Of a DNA stretch of 64,000 bases, positions 35,253-44,163 are shown piece by piece (the stretch's first letter is position 1; each line of letters starts with the position of its first letter). The translations under genes were made by a program, and so were the position numbers. Source of the DNA: Carallia brachiata. Lineage: Eukaryota > Streptophyta > Magnoliopsida > Malpighiales > Rhizophoraceae. The DNA lies in the NCBI GenBank assembly GCA_021464245.1, contig JADCRB010000038.1:3088320-3152319 (forward strand), read 5' to 3'. Below the pieces are notes generated by a model. The model ran no database searches. It saw nothing but the letters and a program-made list of their open reading frames with translations, and had not been told where the DNA came from.

Positions 35253-35609
35253 ATGGAACCAGTTGCAGAACCTCAAGAAAAGGGAGAAGAAAGGTCACCC
35301 CGCACAAGGTGGCAACCAACCATGGCGCAACTGCAAATTCTAGAGGAAGTCTTCCACAACAATGGAGGTATTATGCCTAATGCATCTCAGATTTACCAAC
35401 TTGTCTCACGATTGCGCCCACTCGGGGCAATCGAAGGAAAAAATGTGTTTTATTGGTTCCAGAATCGGAGAAGCAGGAAGAAACCAGCACTGAGAGCTGA
35501 TTTTTCCAAAGAACAGTCTGCTGTTCCGATGGTAGATCCCACCGTACAACTTCGCCGTCAAATGAAGCAGGTCCGAGTTCTACCACTACAATGTCTCTCC
35601 ACGGTATAA
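35253..35609 (+). pseudogene. WUSCHEL-type homeodomain gene captured by LTR element copy 1 (3' frameshift)
   Basis: The 118-codon frame starts MEPVAEPQEKGEERSP. Residues 18-79 are a WOX homeodomain: TRWQPT at the start of helix 1, an extended helix 1-helix 2 region, then IEGKNVFYWFQNRRSRKK as helix 3, the family's hallmark. The frame is lost near 35,545, where one base is missing relative to copy 2, and it ends at an out-of-frame stop. In the other frame downstream, copy 1 still encodes a WUS-box TLPLFP (35,737-35,754), and further on LDLEL (35,826-35,840) in an EAR-like context. Homeodomain, then WUS-box, then EAR is the order in WUS-clade proteins. The gene lies in sense orientation between integrase and polypurine tract and shows no intron. 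As it stands it would give a truncated nuclear DNA-binding protein without the repressor motifs. Confidence 0.9.
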
Positions 35610-35875
35610 CATCAAAGCCGTAGCCCATGAGCATGCACGCTGGTCCTGGTGGTCTTACGTCAGCCAAGGGTTCATCCCTCCTAAATACTTAAGTCTAGGA
35701 GGAATTTTTCTAGCAGAAAGGAGTCATTCCGGCGAAACTTTGCCTCTCTTTCCAGAATATTCCGGCAGCATCAACCAGCTGGAAAGCGACGTCAACATCA
35801 CATCGGCCCACCAGACGAGGTCGAGCTTGACTTGGAGCTTGCCCGGGCCCCGCTAGGACGGCCGACAAGATAAGG
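35610..35875 (+). pseudogene. out-of-frame C-terminal part of the copy 1 WOX gene
   Basis: Continues the captured gene after the frameshift. It holds the WUS-box codons at 35,737-35,754 (TLPLFPEYS context) and, after a further 2-nt difference from copy 2 near 35,793, the LDLEL codons at 35,826-35,840. Three separate small indels distinguish the two element copies over this segment. WUS-box and EAR motifs recruit TOPLESS-type co-repressors in cellular WUS proteins. Confidence 0.8.
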
Positions 35876-35955
35876 TGCAACGACTTTGGCAGCACACGGT
35901 AACGACTTCTGCAGCACACGGCAACGACTTCTGCAGCACACGGCAACGACTTTCG
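35876..35955 (+). repeat. tandem array, unit about 21-22 bp
   Basis: About four units of the type acgactt(ctg)cagcacacgg(ca), directly after the WOX gene. Copy 2 has the same array with different unit lengths at about 42,990-43,070. It may be part of the WOX 3' UTR. Confidence 0.85.
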
Positions 35956-36146
35956 TGACACGCGTCAGCCGCTGCCTCTTTTGTCTCTTATGCAGGAAAG
36001 GGACGTGGATGGCCCTACTCGAATCTGCATACTTCTTTTTGACTTTTCAAAAAAAAAAAAAAAAAAACCCTTTATCGCATGTATATATATATATCTTGCA
36101 TTCCCGAGTTATAACTCACCCCTCAGCTCTTCTTTCTCAAAAGAAA

Positions 36147-36224
36147 ATGGCTAGTCTCTGCACTTGTCTCAGGAAGTTCTTCGATCAAGAAGTTGGAGGC
36201 GCACGAGCTAAGAAAAGAAGGTAG
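36147..36224 (+). CDS. small ORF MASLCTC..., copy 1 (25 aa)
   Basis: MASLCTCLRKFFDQEVGG and onward, ending in a Lys/Arg-rich tail. It is preceded by a TATA-like run (gtatatatatatatcttgc, about 36,078-36,096) and a leader with a good ATG context (aagaaaATGGCT). Copy 2 encodes the same first 13 residues and then differs because of a 1-nt indel. Conservation in both elements and its own TATA-like run suggest a real short gene or a fragment of a second captured gene. No family recognised. Confidence 0.4.
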   Translation: MASLCTCLRKFFDQEVGGARAKKRR

Positions 36225-36425
36225 TCTTCCTGGGATCCCTAACGCCATCGGTGTCATGGAGTTCCAACTACTCTCCTTAGTTCACATCTACTACAGAGGG
36301 ATGAGACGCTGCAATTATCCTAATCTTCCTTTGGATGCCGCGATGTACGGGGAAGTTCCAACTACTCTCCTTACGTCGAAGCAGACTTAGGAATCATCAC
36401 TACAGTCAGTCTCTCTGTGCGCAGG

Positions 36426-36518
36426 TCTTAAAGTTCCAAAGTGCTGGGCCTTCCTCTTGGGGAGGTTCAAGTTCTTTGCCTACCGGATCATCCTCACCAG
36501 AGCTCTGGAACTTTAAGA
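36426..36518. repeat. inverted repeat in the 3' non-coding region of copy 1
   Basis: Arms tcttaaagttcca (36,426-36,438) and tggaactttaaga (36,506-36,518) are perfect complements with about 67 bp between. The same pair is present in copy 2 (about 42,415-42,510). It could form a stem in the element RNA. Confidence 0.7.
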
Positions 36519-36768
36519 GATATAAAAAATCCTTTGCGGGCTATGGAAGCTCGAATGCACCTGGAGCCAGAAGGTCAATTTTTATATTGGCTGGGCTGCT
36601 AACTTTCTCAAGATCGTATCGGGTTCCTATTGCGATCCAACAACAGCAGACATGGTCAAAGATAGAAGACTCCAAAGATTCAATGTTCATCAGGACGTTT
36701 CCAAGTTTCAAACTGGACTTCAAGACTCGGTGCGGATCATTTCTGTAAAAATCTTCCTTACCGACCCT

Positions 36769-36783
36769 TGAAGTGGGGGCATT
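36769..36783 (+). other. polypurine tract of copy 1
   Basis: tgaagtgggggcatt immediately before the 3' LTR (TGTAAAC). The purine core gaagtggggg would prime plus-strand synthesis. Conserved in copy 2. Confidence 0.75.
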
Positions 36784-37596
36784 TGTAAACATCATTTTCA
36801 AAGAAAAAAAAAAAAGAAAAGTCAAAATTGGCGTTGCCGATTTCAAAGTCGGCAACGCCAACTTTGAAAAATATTTTCAATTTAAAAGATTCCTTTCCCA
36901 TGTGATGTTCACATGGGAAAGTAACCCTATAAATAGGCCCCTGCCCCTCAGTTCAAAAGACATTCAGCAAATCTGTAAACAGAAAAATTCAGAGAATTTG
37001 AGAGAAAAAGAAAATTTTGAAAATCTCTCAAGAAAATTTCTCCTTTTCTTACGTGCTTTTACTCTGCAGTATACTCTCCTAACTCTTTTTTGAGAGATAT
37101 TTCAGGGGTAAGGCCCAAAAAATTTGATGTTTCCATTTTTAAAGTTATTTTTAAATTTATATTCTCGGATCGCTGTAGATCTGAATTTCTGAGAATATAG
37201 ATCTAAAAATATCAAATTACTACAAATCCGGCTGGGATTAAGCCTCATACGGCCCTCAGTAAAATCCAGACAGCTCATCCGAGAACAAGTCTCTTCGACC
37301 CTCGGTGAAATTAAGTCAGATCGGCTCATATCAGCTCTCTGCGGTTCGTAAACGTAGTCAAAAATATCCAAATCAGATACAGTTTCAGTCTATCCAGTTC
37401 AAGGAAAATCTGTGAAAATTATTTCTGTCAAGATCAAGCTCGTGCAGCCCTTGACGGAGTCAAAAAAGGAACACTAATCGGAGGATCTACGGAGATCGAC
37501 CCCACGTAAATTTTCTTTTACTTTACAATTTTTATTTATAATTTATTTTTATATTTTCGAGTTTAATTGTTTTAGACTCAAAATTTACGCTTTACA
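36784..37596 (+). repeat. 3' LTR of copy 1
   Basis: 813 bp, TGTAAACATC...GCTTTACA, with the same hairpins and TATA box as the 5' LTR. About 19 differences from it by eye. Followed by the target duplication gtctt. Confidence 0.95.
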
Positions 37597-37695
37597 GTCT
37601 TTGGTGGATTCTTTCTTGCATAAGCTTTTAATTGGGAATTCCTTCCATGAATTAGGCAAGGACGCGGAGTGTCTTCAACTACTGTTAGGCACTAA

Positions 37696-37885
37696 CTAAA
37701 AATAAAAAATAGTATAATAATAATGATATTATAATTGATAAAAAGTAATAATTAAAAAGTTGTGAAAAAAAAAATAATAATTTATGAGAAAAAAATAAAA
37801 AATAATTATTTAAATTAATAAAAAATAAATAAATATATATATATTTTTTCCTTTTTTTTTTCCTTTGAAAATTTTCAATCACAGG
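37696..37885. mobile_element. MITE-like element, TGTTTGG family, copy 2 of 3
   Basis: The AT-rich segment with gatattataattgataaaaag, ending in a C/T-rich run and gaaaattttcaatcacagg, closely matches 59,325-59,515 and more loosely 24,818-25,063. Unit B lacks it at the matching place (59,790-59,800, gcactagcttgcattaaagg). The ends are eroded; no coding capacity. Confidence 0.55.
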
Positions 37886-40228
37886 ATAAAGGTTTTGCCT
37901 ACTTAAGTGGCTGGATGTCACAGAATCGACCAAGGAGTGGTGACAAAACTTGTCAGTGTTTAGATTATCTCAAGGGTGGTGTGGATTCTGCACCGAGCTT
38001 AAATCTGGACTGTGCCTCCAGGTACTATTAAAAAATACAACTGTCTAATTTTTTAGTGTAATCATATAAAAAATTTGAAATAAAAAATTACAAAATTAAA
38101 ATTTAAAATTAAATAAATATTATTCAAGAACTTAAAATATGAATCTCACATAATATACATTAAGATAAAAAAATTCTTTAAAAAAAAAACCTAAAAGAAT
38201 CAGCACCGTTATGCCGAAAAATGCAACTTTGGTAGTGCCAATTCCGGCGCAAAAACACTATCGTTAACTCAATAAAAAAAAAAATTGAAGGCAGCACTGC
38301 ATTAACATATGAAAAGCACATAATAAATCTAATAATATCTCTATTTTTTTAATTTTAATATATTTTTTTATATCTAATAATTTAAATTTCACGTGCTAAA
38401 AAAACAATAATGAGCTATACATTTTACTTTACACTTAAAGACTTACTCCACACAACTTATTTTGAGGTGATTTAAAATAACCTTATCAGATTTAATGTCA
38501 TGAGCCTTGGTTTAAAATTTGAACTCAAGAAATTATTTAAGCATCATATTGCAACATAGGAATTTGTTAGTAATTGTTATTTTTTATTTTTTTTATAGTC
38601 TTCATATGTGGCACGTATTGATTAATTATTAAAAAAAAAAATTAAATATATTATAATTTTATTAAAAATATTAGTATACTAATTTTTAATTAATAATTAT
38701 AAAAAAATAAAAAAACTATCTATAACTTTTATAACATAATATGTTACTAGGTAATTTGCCGACCACTTTTTATTTTATCAGAATACTTGCCAACTACTTT
38801 GAGAGCTATTTGGCCACTCTTTTCAACTAAAAAGAGGAAAGAAGAAACAAAAAAGGAGAATCCAAATGTCCACAAAGAGAAGTAACATATGGAGAAAAGT
38901 GATCCGTAAAAAATAATAATATGGAGAAAAGTGATCATGGATCGTACTACTGTATCCGTAATGTTTTAACCTGAAGTCAACATTTTTCCCGTCGCTTATA
39001 CTTTATAACTAAGACAGTGGCTAAGGAAAAAAAAATTAGTTACATAATTTAATTTTAAATAATAATAAAATAATTTAATAATTTATTTAATAATATTTAA
39101 TAATTTATTTATTTTTTTCTTATTCAAATTTTAATCGTCCGAAACTCATACCACTTTATTATTATTTTGTTACTATATAAATATTATTAATTAATATTTT
39201 TCTTTAAAAAAAAACAATAGAACTAAAGCACAAAAACTTTGAGTTACCGTTTTAAGAACATGTGATTTCTCAATGGTCAATAATTATGATCGATTCCTGC
39301 GAGCTATCTTAGAAGAAATGCCGTGTGGGATTCAAATTACAAGAGAATTCATTTTTCTTTAGACAAAGCCTCCCTCAGCTAAATACTTAGAGAAAATTAA
39401 AAAAAAAAAGTAGTTCATTCCCTCAATTTAATACTCGGATGACTATTTTTGGGTAACTTAGCAACGGATCCGTGGCCTTGGCAGGCCAAAAATGATAAAA
39501 CGTTTCACTAAAATATAACCTGCACTCACATAATGGGGCTCTTCTTGAAATATTGGTTCAATTAGGCTGTATAGGATTTGAGGTTTCATGGATTACAGAT
39601 TTCCAAGGAAAATACTGCAAACTGTAAGCTCTCTCTGCCTTTGGTCCTTGACCTAGCCAGCAACAGCTGAATCCAAGCTGCAAAATCACAGAGCAACATC
39701 CCAAGTCATTTTCACATCTTTCTGGTGCTTTATGCTTGTCCCAGTCCAATGGACCAAAATGACAGTGTCTCATTTGTTTAGAAGCGTTAAGATTTATTGG
39801 GTCAACATTCTTTTATAAACTATATCACCTTCATTCCCTTATATCAGTGTTACATATGTTCCTCTTATTTTTAGGTCATAAAAATAAAAAAGTATAAATA
39901 ATATTCTACAGTCATGCTAGAAGTTACGTATATCTTCTTGTGGTTCATATTTGAAATTGCAAATGGTCATTTCCCTCCCACATCTGAATTTTTACCAAAT
40001 GGCTTTGCGGGCCAACGACCAATTAGTCCCCCTGAATTACAAATAGAAGTTGTCAAACTATTCCTTTGTTTCTTGAACCAGTGAGTTCGTGAACTATACC
40101 ACACGTTTGGCAACCGACTCATCAAAAACGATTGCATGTTTGGTTGATCAAAAAATAAAAAAACAAAATTCATACACATTTTGGCTTACTCGCTCATATG
40201 ATTGCGGATGGAACAGTCTTCCCATTCA
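37886..40228. other. unit A right part, non-coding
   Basis: Matches 59,800-61,617. No exon recognised. The stretch 39,586-39,890 is unusually well conserved against 61,010-61,315, while most of the rest differs by many substitutions and indels. Confidence 0.5.
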
Positions 40229-40530
40229 CTTTCCATCAACTGATATATTGATTTGAAACAAAATTGAAAGATTTAATATTTAAATGTAAATAGGTATAAA
40301 AGTTTAGAATTAAAAAAAAATTTATATTCCTTTTGTTAGCAAGATTAATAGACATTGGTTCTCATATTTTGTTCTTTGAACATAAAGTTAAAGTTCACCC
40401 CGTTAATGTACTAAAGTTCATTGCAAAGCGAAGATTTTAAGCACGTTCCTTTCAAGTACTTAATTAATGGTGTTAACGAAGAAACAAAGTGCAATTTGAA
40501 CTTTCCCACGGATCCTGGTTTCCAATATTC

Positions 40531-40730
40531 TTTTTTTTTTTTTTTATCTTTGATCAGGGTATCCACCGTCGATCACGATAATTAATCCCCTCGCTGATTT
40601 GCAGGCACCTCGAAAAGTGGGACAGCTGGCTCAAGGTTTTAAAGTTGCTCCATATTCAAAGTCAGAAATCGAATCCCTGACCTTTAGTTAAGGATGGAGG
40701 AGTCCTTTCCACTGAACCACGCCCTTTGAT
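40531..40730 (-). mobile_element. tRNA-derived SINE
   Basis: About 200 bp, read on the minus strand: starts atcaaagggcgtggttcagtgg (A-box-like), contains ggtcagggattcgatttc (B-box-like) and ends in an A tail (T run at 40,531-40,545). A target duplication of about 15 bp, (t)ctggtttccaatattc / tctggttttaatattc, flanks it. Unit A has the empty site at about 19,215-19,230. This is a full set of SINE hallmarks. No protein is encoded. Confidence 0.85.
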
Positions 40731-41227
40731 TCTGGTTTTAATATTCTATTGCTCATTAATTCGGCATGGTTTTAGTTCCAGCTTAGATCCAACTTCTTTT
40801 CACATTGAGCAGAGCAGCTGGTCATCAATAAAGTGAAGCAGATTCCATTGGTTATTGAACGAGATCATCGTATTAATATTGGAATGGCATTTTATCAACA
40901 ATAATAATAGGAAATCACACATTTTATTTTACATTTGTTTTTCCTGAGGTTTATTTTGGGACGTCCTCTCAAAATTAAGGGTCCTCCCTCAAAAATAATT
41001 TTATATGAAACGAGTGTAGGGTAAAAAGTGTTGTTCTGACAGATCTTTGGGCACTACTACAGCATCAAAGGATTTTGTTCGAAAATAATGATAATTGTAA
41101 AAATTGAGAACGTCATTATATTTAGATAAAATTTTAAAATATATTTTTTTTTGTTGTAATATTTTCCTAAATCTTTTATGAAAGCAAAGTTGCATGCTAA
41201 CATCAGCATCCACTGATGGGATAAGAC

Positions 41228-42039
41228 TATAAAGCGTAAATTTCGAGTTTAAAATAATTAAACTCGAAAATACAAAAATAAATTACAAATTAAAAGTTGT
41301 AAAAATAAAAGAAAATTTACGTGGTTCGATCTCCGTAGATCCTCCGATTAGTGTTCCTCTTTTTTGACTCCGTCAAGGGATGCACGAGCTTGATTTTGAC
41401 AGAAATAAATTCCACAACTTTTTCTTGAATTGGGTAAACTGAAACCGGATCTGATTTGGACGTTTTGACTACAGTTAAGGACCGCAAATACCAAATCTGA
41501 GCTGATTTGGTTTAATTTCACCGAGAGTCGAAGGAACTTATTCTCGGATGAGTTGCCTGGATTTTGCTGAGGGCCGTATGAGACTTAATCTCAGCCGAAT
41601 TTGAAGTAATTTGATATTTTCAGATCTATATTCTCATAAATTCAGATCTACAGCGATCGGAGAATATAAATCTAAAACTAACTTTAGAAATGGAAACAGC
41701 AAATTTTTTGGGGCTTACCCCTGAAATATCTCTCAAAAAGGAGTTAGGAGAGTATACTGCAGAATAAAAGCACGTAAGAAAAGGAGAAATTTTCTTGAGA
41801 GATTTTTAAAATTTTTCTTTTTCTCTCAAATTCTCTGGATTTTTCTGTTTACAGATTTGCTGAATATCTTTTGAACTGAGGGGTAGGGGCCTATTTATAG
41901 GGTTCCTTTCCCATGTGAACATCACATGGGAAAGGAATCTTTTAATTAATTTATTTTTTTTTTTCAAAGTTGGTTGGCGTTGCCGACTTCAAAGTCGGCA
42001 ACGCCAATTTTGACTTTTTTTTTTCTTTCTTCATTTACA
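41228..42039 (-). repeat. 3' LTR of copy 2
   Basis: 812 bp. The outer end reads tataaagcg where TGTAAAGCG is expected, a single change in the terminal CA. Contains hairpins 1 and 2 and the TATA region (about 41,894-41,901, minus). Confidence 0.92.
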
Positions 42040-42211
42040 AATGCCCTCACTTCAAGGGTCGGTAAGGAAGAATTTTACAGTAAAGATCCGAACCGAGTTG
42101 AAGTCGGCAACGCCAATTTTGACTTTTTTTTTTCTTTATTCATTTACAAATGCCCCCACTTCAAGGGTCGGTAAGGAAGAATTTTACAGTAATGATCCGA
42201 ACCGAGTCTTG
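41994..42211 (-). repeat. 109-bp tandem duplication across the LTR/polypurine boundary
   Basis: The unit (gtcggcaacgccaattttgac through the LTR start, polypurine tract and ccgaaccgag) occurs twice, offset by exactly 109 bp. The second LTR start ends at 42,148. The element therefore has two adjacent LTR starts and two polypurine tracts. Confidence 0.9.
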
Positions 42212-42710
42212 AAGTCCAGTTTGAAACTTGAGATGTCTTAATGAACGTTGAATGTTGAAATCTTCTATCTCTGACCATGCCTGCTGTTATTGGATCGCAA
42301 TAGGAACCCGATACGATCTTGAGAAAGTTAGCAGTCCAGCAGCCAATATAAAAATTGACATTCTGACTCCAGGTGCGTTCGAGCTTCCATAGCCCGCAAA
42401 GGATTTTTTATATGTCTTAAAGTTCCAGAGCTCTGGTGAGGATGACCTGGTAGGCAAAGAACTTGAACCTCCTCAAGAGGAAGGCCCAGCACTTTGGAAC
42501 TTTAAGACCTGCGCACAGAGAGACGGGTTATGGTGATGATTCCCGAATCTGCTTCGACGTAAGGAGAGTAGTTGGAACTTCCCTGCACGTCGCTGCATTT
42601 GTAGATCCAGGAGACGATCAGAACTTCTCGCTCGCTGCGATAGATGTGAACTAAGGAGAGTAGTTGGAACTCCATGACACCGATGGCGTTGGAGATGAGT
42701 TTCGAGGGTT

Positions 42711-42809
42711 TTAGGGATCCCTCGAGAAGACTACTCCTTCTTTTCTTAGCTCGTGCGCCTCCAACTTCTTATCGAAGAACTTCCTGAGACAAGTGCAGAG
42801 ACTAGCCAT
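42711..42809 (-). CDS. small ORF MASLCTC..., copy 2 (32 aa)
   Basis: Starts MASLCTCLRKFFDKKLEAHE and ends ...SRDP. The start and first 13 residues match copy 1, as does the upstream leader. A longer open frame runs upstream to 43,070 without a supporting start. Possible second captured gene fragment; function unknown. Confidence 0.4.
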   Translation of the reverse strand: MASLCTCLRKFFDKKLEAHELRKEGVVFSRDP

Positions 42810-42989
42810 TTTCTTTTGAGAAAGAAGAGCTGAGGGGTGAGTATACAACTCGGGAATGCAATATAATATACATACGATAAAGTTTTTTTTTTTTTTTGAA
42901 AAGTCAAAAAGAAGGTACGCAGATCGAGTAGGGTCATCCACGTCCCTTTCCTGCATAAGAGACAAAAGAGGCAGCGGCTGACGCGTGTC

Positions 42990-43070
42990 ACGAAAGTCGT
43001 TACCGTGTGTTGCAGAAGTCGTTGCCGTGTGCTGCAAAGTCGTTACCGTGTGCTGCCAAAGTCGTTGCAC
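42990..43070 (-). repeat. tandem array, unit about 20 bp, copy 2
   Basis: Units of the type gtcgt(t)accgtgtgctgc, the complement of the array at 35,876-35,955 in copy 1. Located just 3' of the WOX gene. Confidence 0.8.
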
Positions 43071-43696
43071 CTTATCTTGTCGGCCGTCCTAGCGGGGCCC
43101 AGGCGCAGCTCCAAGTCAAGCTCGACCTCGTCTGGTGGGCCGATGATGTTGACGTCGCTTTCCGGCTGGTTGATGCTGCCGGAATATTCTGAAAGAGAGG
43201 CAAAGTTTCGCCGGAATGATCCTTTCTGCTAGAAAAATTCCTCCTAGACTTAAGTATCTAGGAGGGATGAACCCTTGGCTGACTCCGTAAGACCACCAGG
43301 ACCAGCATGCATGCTCCCATGGGCTACGGCTTTGATGAACATACCGTGGAGAGACCATTGCAGTGGAAGAACTCGGACCTGCTTCATTTGAGGGCGAAGC
43401 TGTACCAGTGGGATTTACTATCGGAACGACAGACTGTTCTTTGGAAGAAGCAGTTCTCAGTGCTGGTTTCTTCCTGCTTCTCCGATTCTGGAACCAATAA
43501 AACACATTTTTTCCTTCGATTGCCCCGAGCGGGCGCAATCGTGAGACAAGTTGGTAAATTTGAGATGCACTAGGAATAATACCTCCATTGTTGTGGAAGA
43601 CTTCCTCCAAAATTTGCAGTTTGCCATGGTCGGTTGCCACCTTGTGCGGGGTGACCTTTCTTCTCCCTTGTCTTGAGGTTCTGCAACTGGTTCCAT
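43040..43696 (-). pseudogene. WUSCHEL-type homeodomain gene captured by LTR element copy 2 (frameshifted)
   Basis: ATG at 43,696 (MEPVAEPQDKGEERSP). One base is missing relative to copy 1 near 43,624 (ggcaaactg for ggcgcaactg), within helix 1. The rest of the homeodomain (FHNNGGIIPSASQIYQLVSR, then IEGKNVFYWFQNRRSRKK) lies in the frame ending at 43,116. That frame continues past the point where copy 1 breaks, through SNEAGPSSSTAMVSP and WEHACWSWWSY. It shifts again before the WUS-box (TLPLF codons, 43,192-43,206). The EAR-like LDLELRL codons are at 43,100-43,120. Only two residue changes separate the two homeodomains apart from the frameshift site, and the recognition helix is identical. The lesions differ between the copies, so each broke independently. 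Confidence 0.9.
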
Positions 43697-43844
43697 CTTT
43701 CTTGTGGCAGAGGAGCAAAGGTCTTGGTATGTGGTGAAGATCGGTTGAGACTGATGCTGAGTTTCAGACTCAAACCCTCCGTTCTTTTATTTTTGGGCCG
43801 TTCACAGTTTATACTCATGCGGGTCAGGAGTTGGATTGGATTTT

Positions 43845-44155
43845 GAACTTAGGTTTTGGATTGTGTCTGGAACTTGGAATTTTTGGGTTTTGGGTTTTGG
43901 ATTGGATTTGGGTCGAGTGTTTGAGCTTCTAGACTTGGATTTTTGGATTTGGGTCGAGTGTTTGGGTTTTGGACTTGGACTTTTGGATTTGGGTTGGTGT
44001 TTGGACTTGTTTTTGGGTTTGGGTTTTCGCTTGAACTTTCAGATCGGGACTTCCAACTTTTTTTTTTTTTTTTTTTTTTTATTTTTTTTTATTTTTTTTT
44101 TGATTTTTTTTTCTTTTTTTTTTTTTTATTTTTTTTTTAAAACATATTTACACAT
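43845..44155 (-). repeat. low-complexity linker, copy 2
   Basis: T-rich run (44,060-44,140) and G/T-rich ttttgggtttgg phrases, the complement of the linker at 34,800-35,115. Plus-strand Phe/Leu/Gly frames across it are artefacts. Confidence 0.85.
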
Positions 44156-44163
44156 AATACTGT

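Larger units (their letters stand above)
30229..37596 (+). mobile_element. Tat-lineage Ty3/Gypsy LTR retrotransposon copy 1 carrying a WOX gene
   Basis: A 7,368-bp element with 815- and 813-bp LTRs, TG...CA ends and a 5-bp target duplication. The order is LTR, gag (mostly deleted), RT, RNase H, second RNase H, integrase, WUSCHEL-type homeodomain gene, small ORF, LTR. Compared with copy 2 it has lost about 3 kb from mid-gag through protease into RT (junction near 32,074) plus smaller deletions in RT and the second RNase H. It is non-autonomous now. The two LTRs differ at about 19 places by eye, so the insertion is fairly recent. It lies about 0.8 kb upstream of the copy A membrane-protein gene. 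Confidence 0.93.
19030..40228. repeat. tandem duplication, unit A
   Basis: Unit A matches unit B (40,338-61,617) in order and orientation over many blocks: 19,030-19,380 with 40,338-40,905; 20,220-20,440 with 40,910-41,227; 20,440-25,230 with 51,645-55,240; 27,850-30,228 with 56,821-59,693; 37,597-40,228 with 59,690-61,617. The copies differ by point changes and by insertions described separately. Unit A contains the intact At5g65660-like gene and LTR element copy 1. Without the large insertions the unit is about 13 kb. Confidence 0.9.

Noticed and set aside
35253..35609. The homeodomain as an ordinary host WOX gene next to a transposon
   Set aside because: The same gene occurs at the same internal position, between integrase and 3' LTR, in two elements with different target sites, so it travels with the element.
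40531..40730. A functional tRNA gene
   Set aside because: A- and B-box-like sequences are present, but there is no cloverleaf, and the unit has an A tail and target duplication, so it is a SINE.
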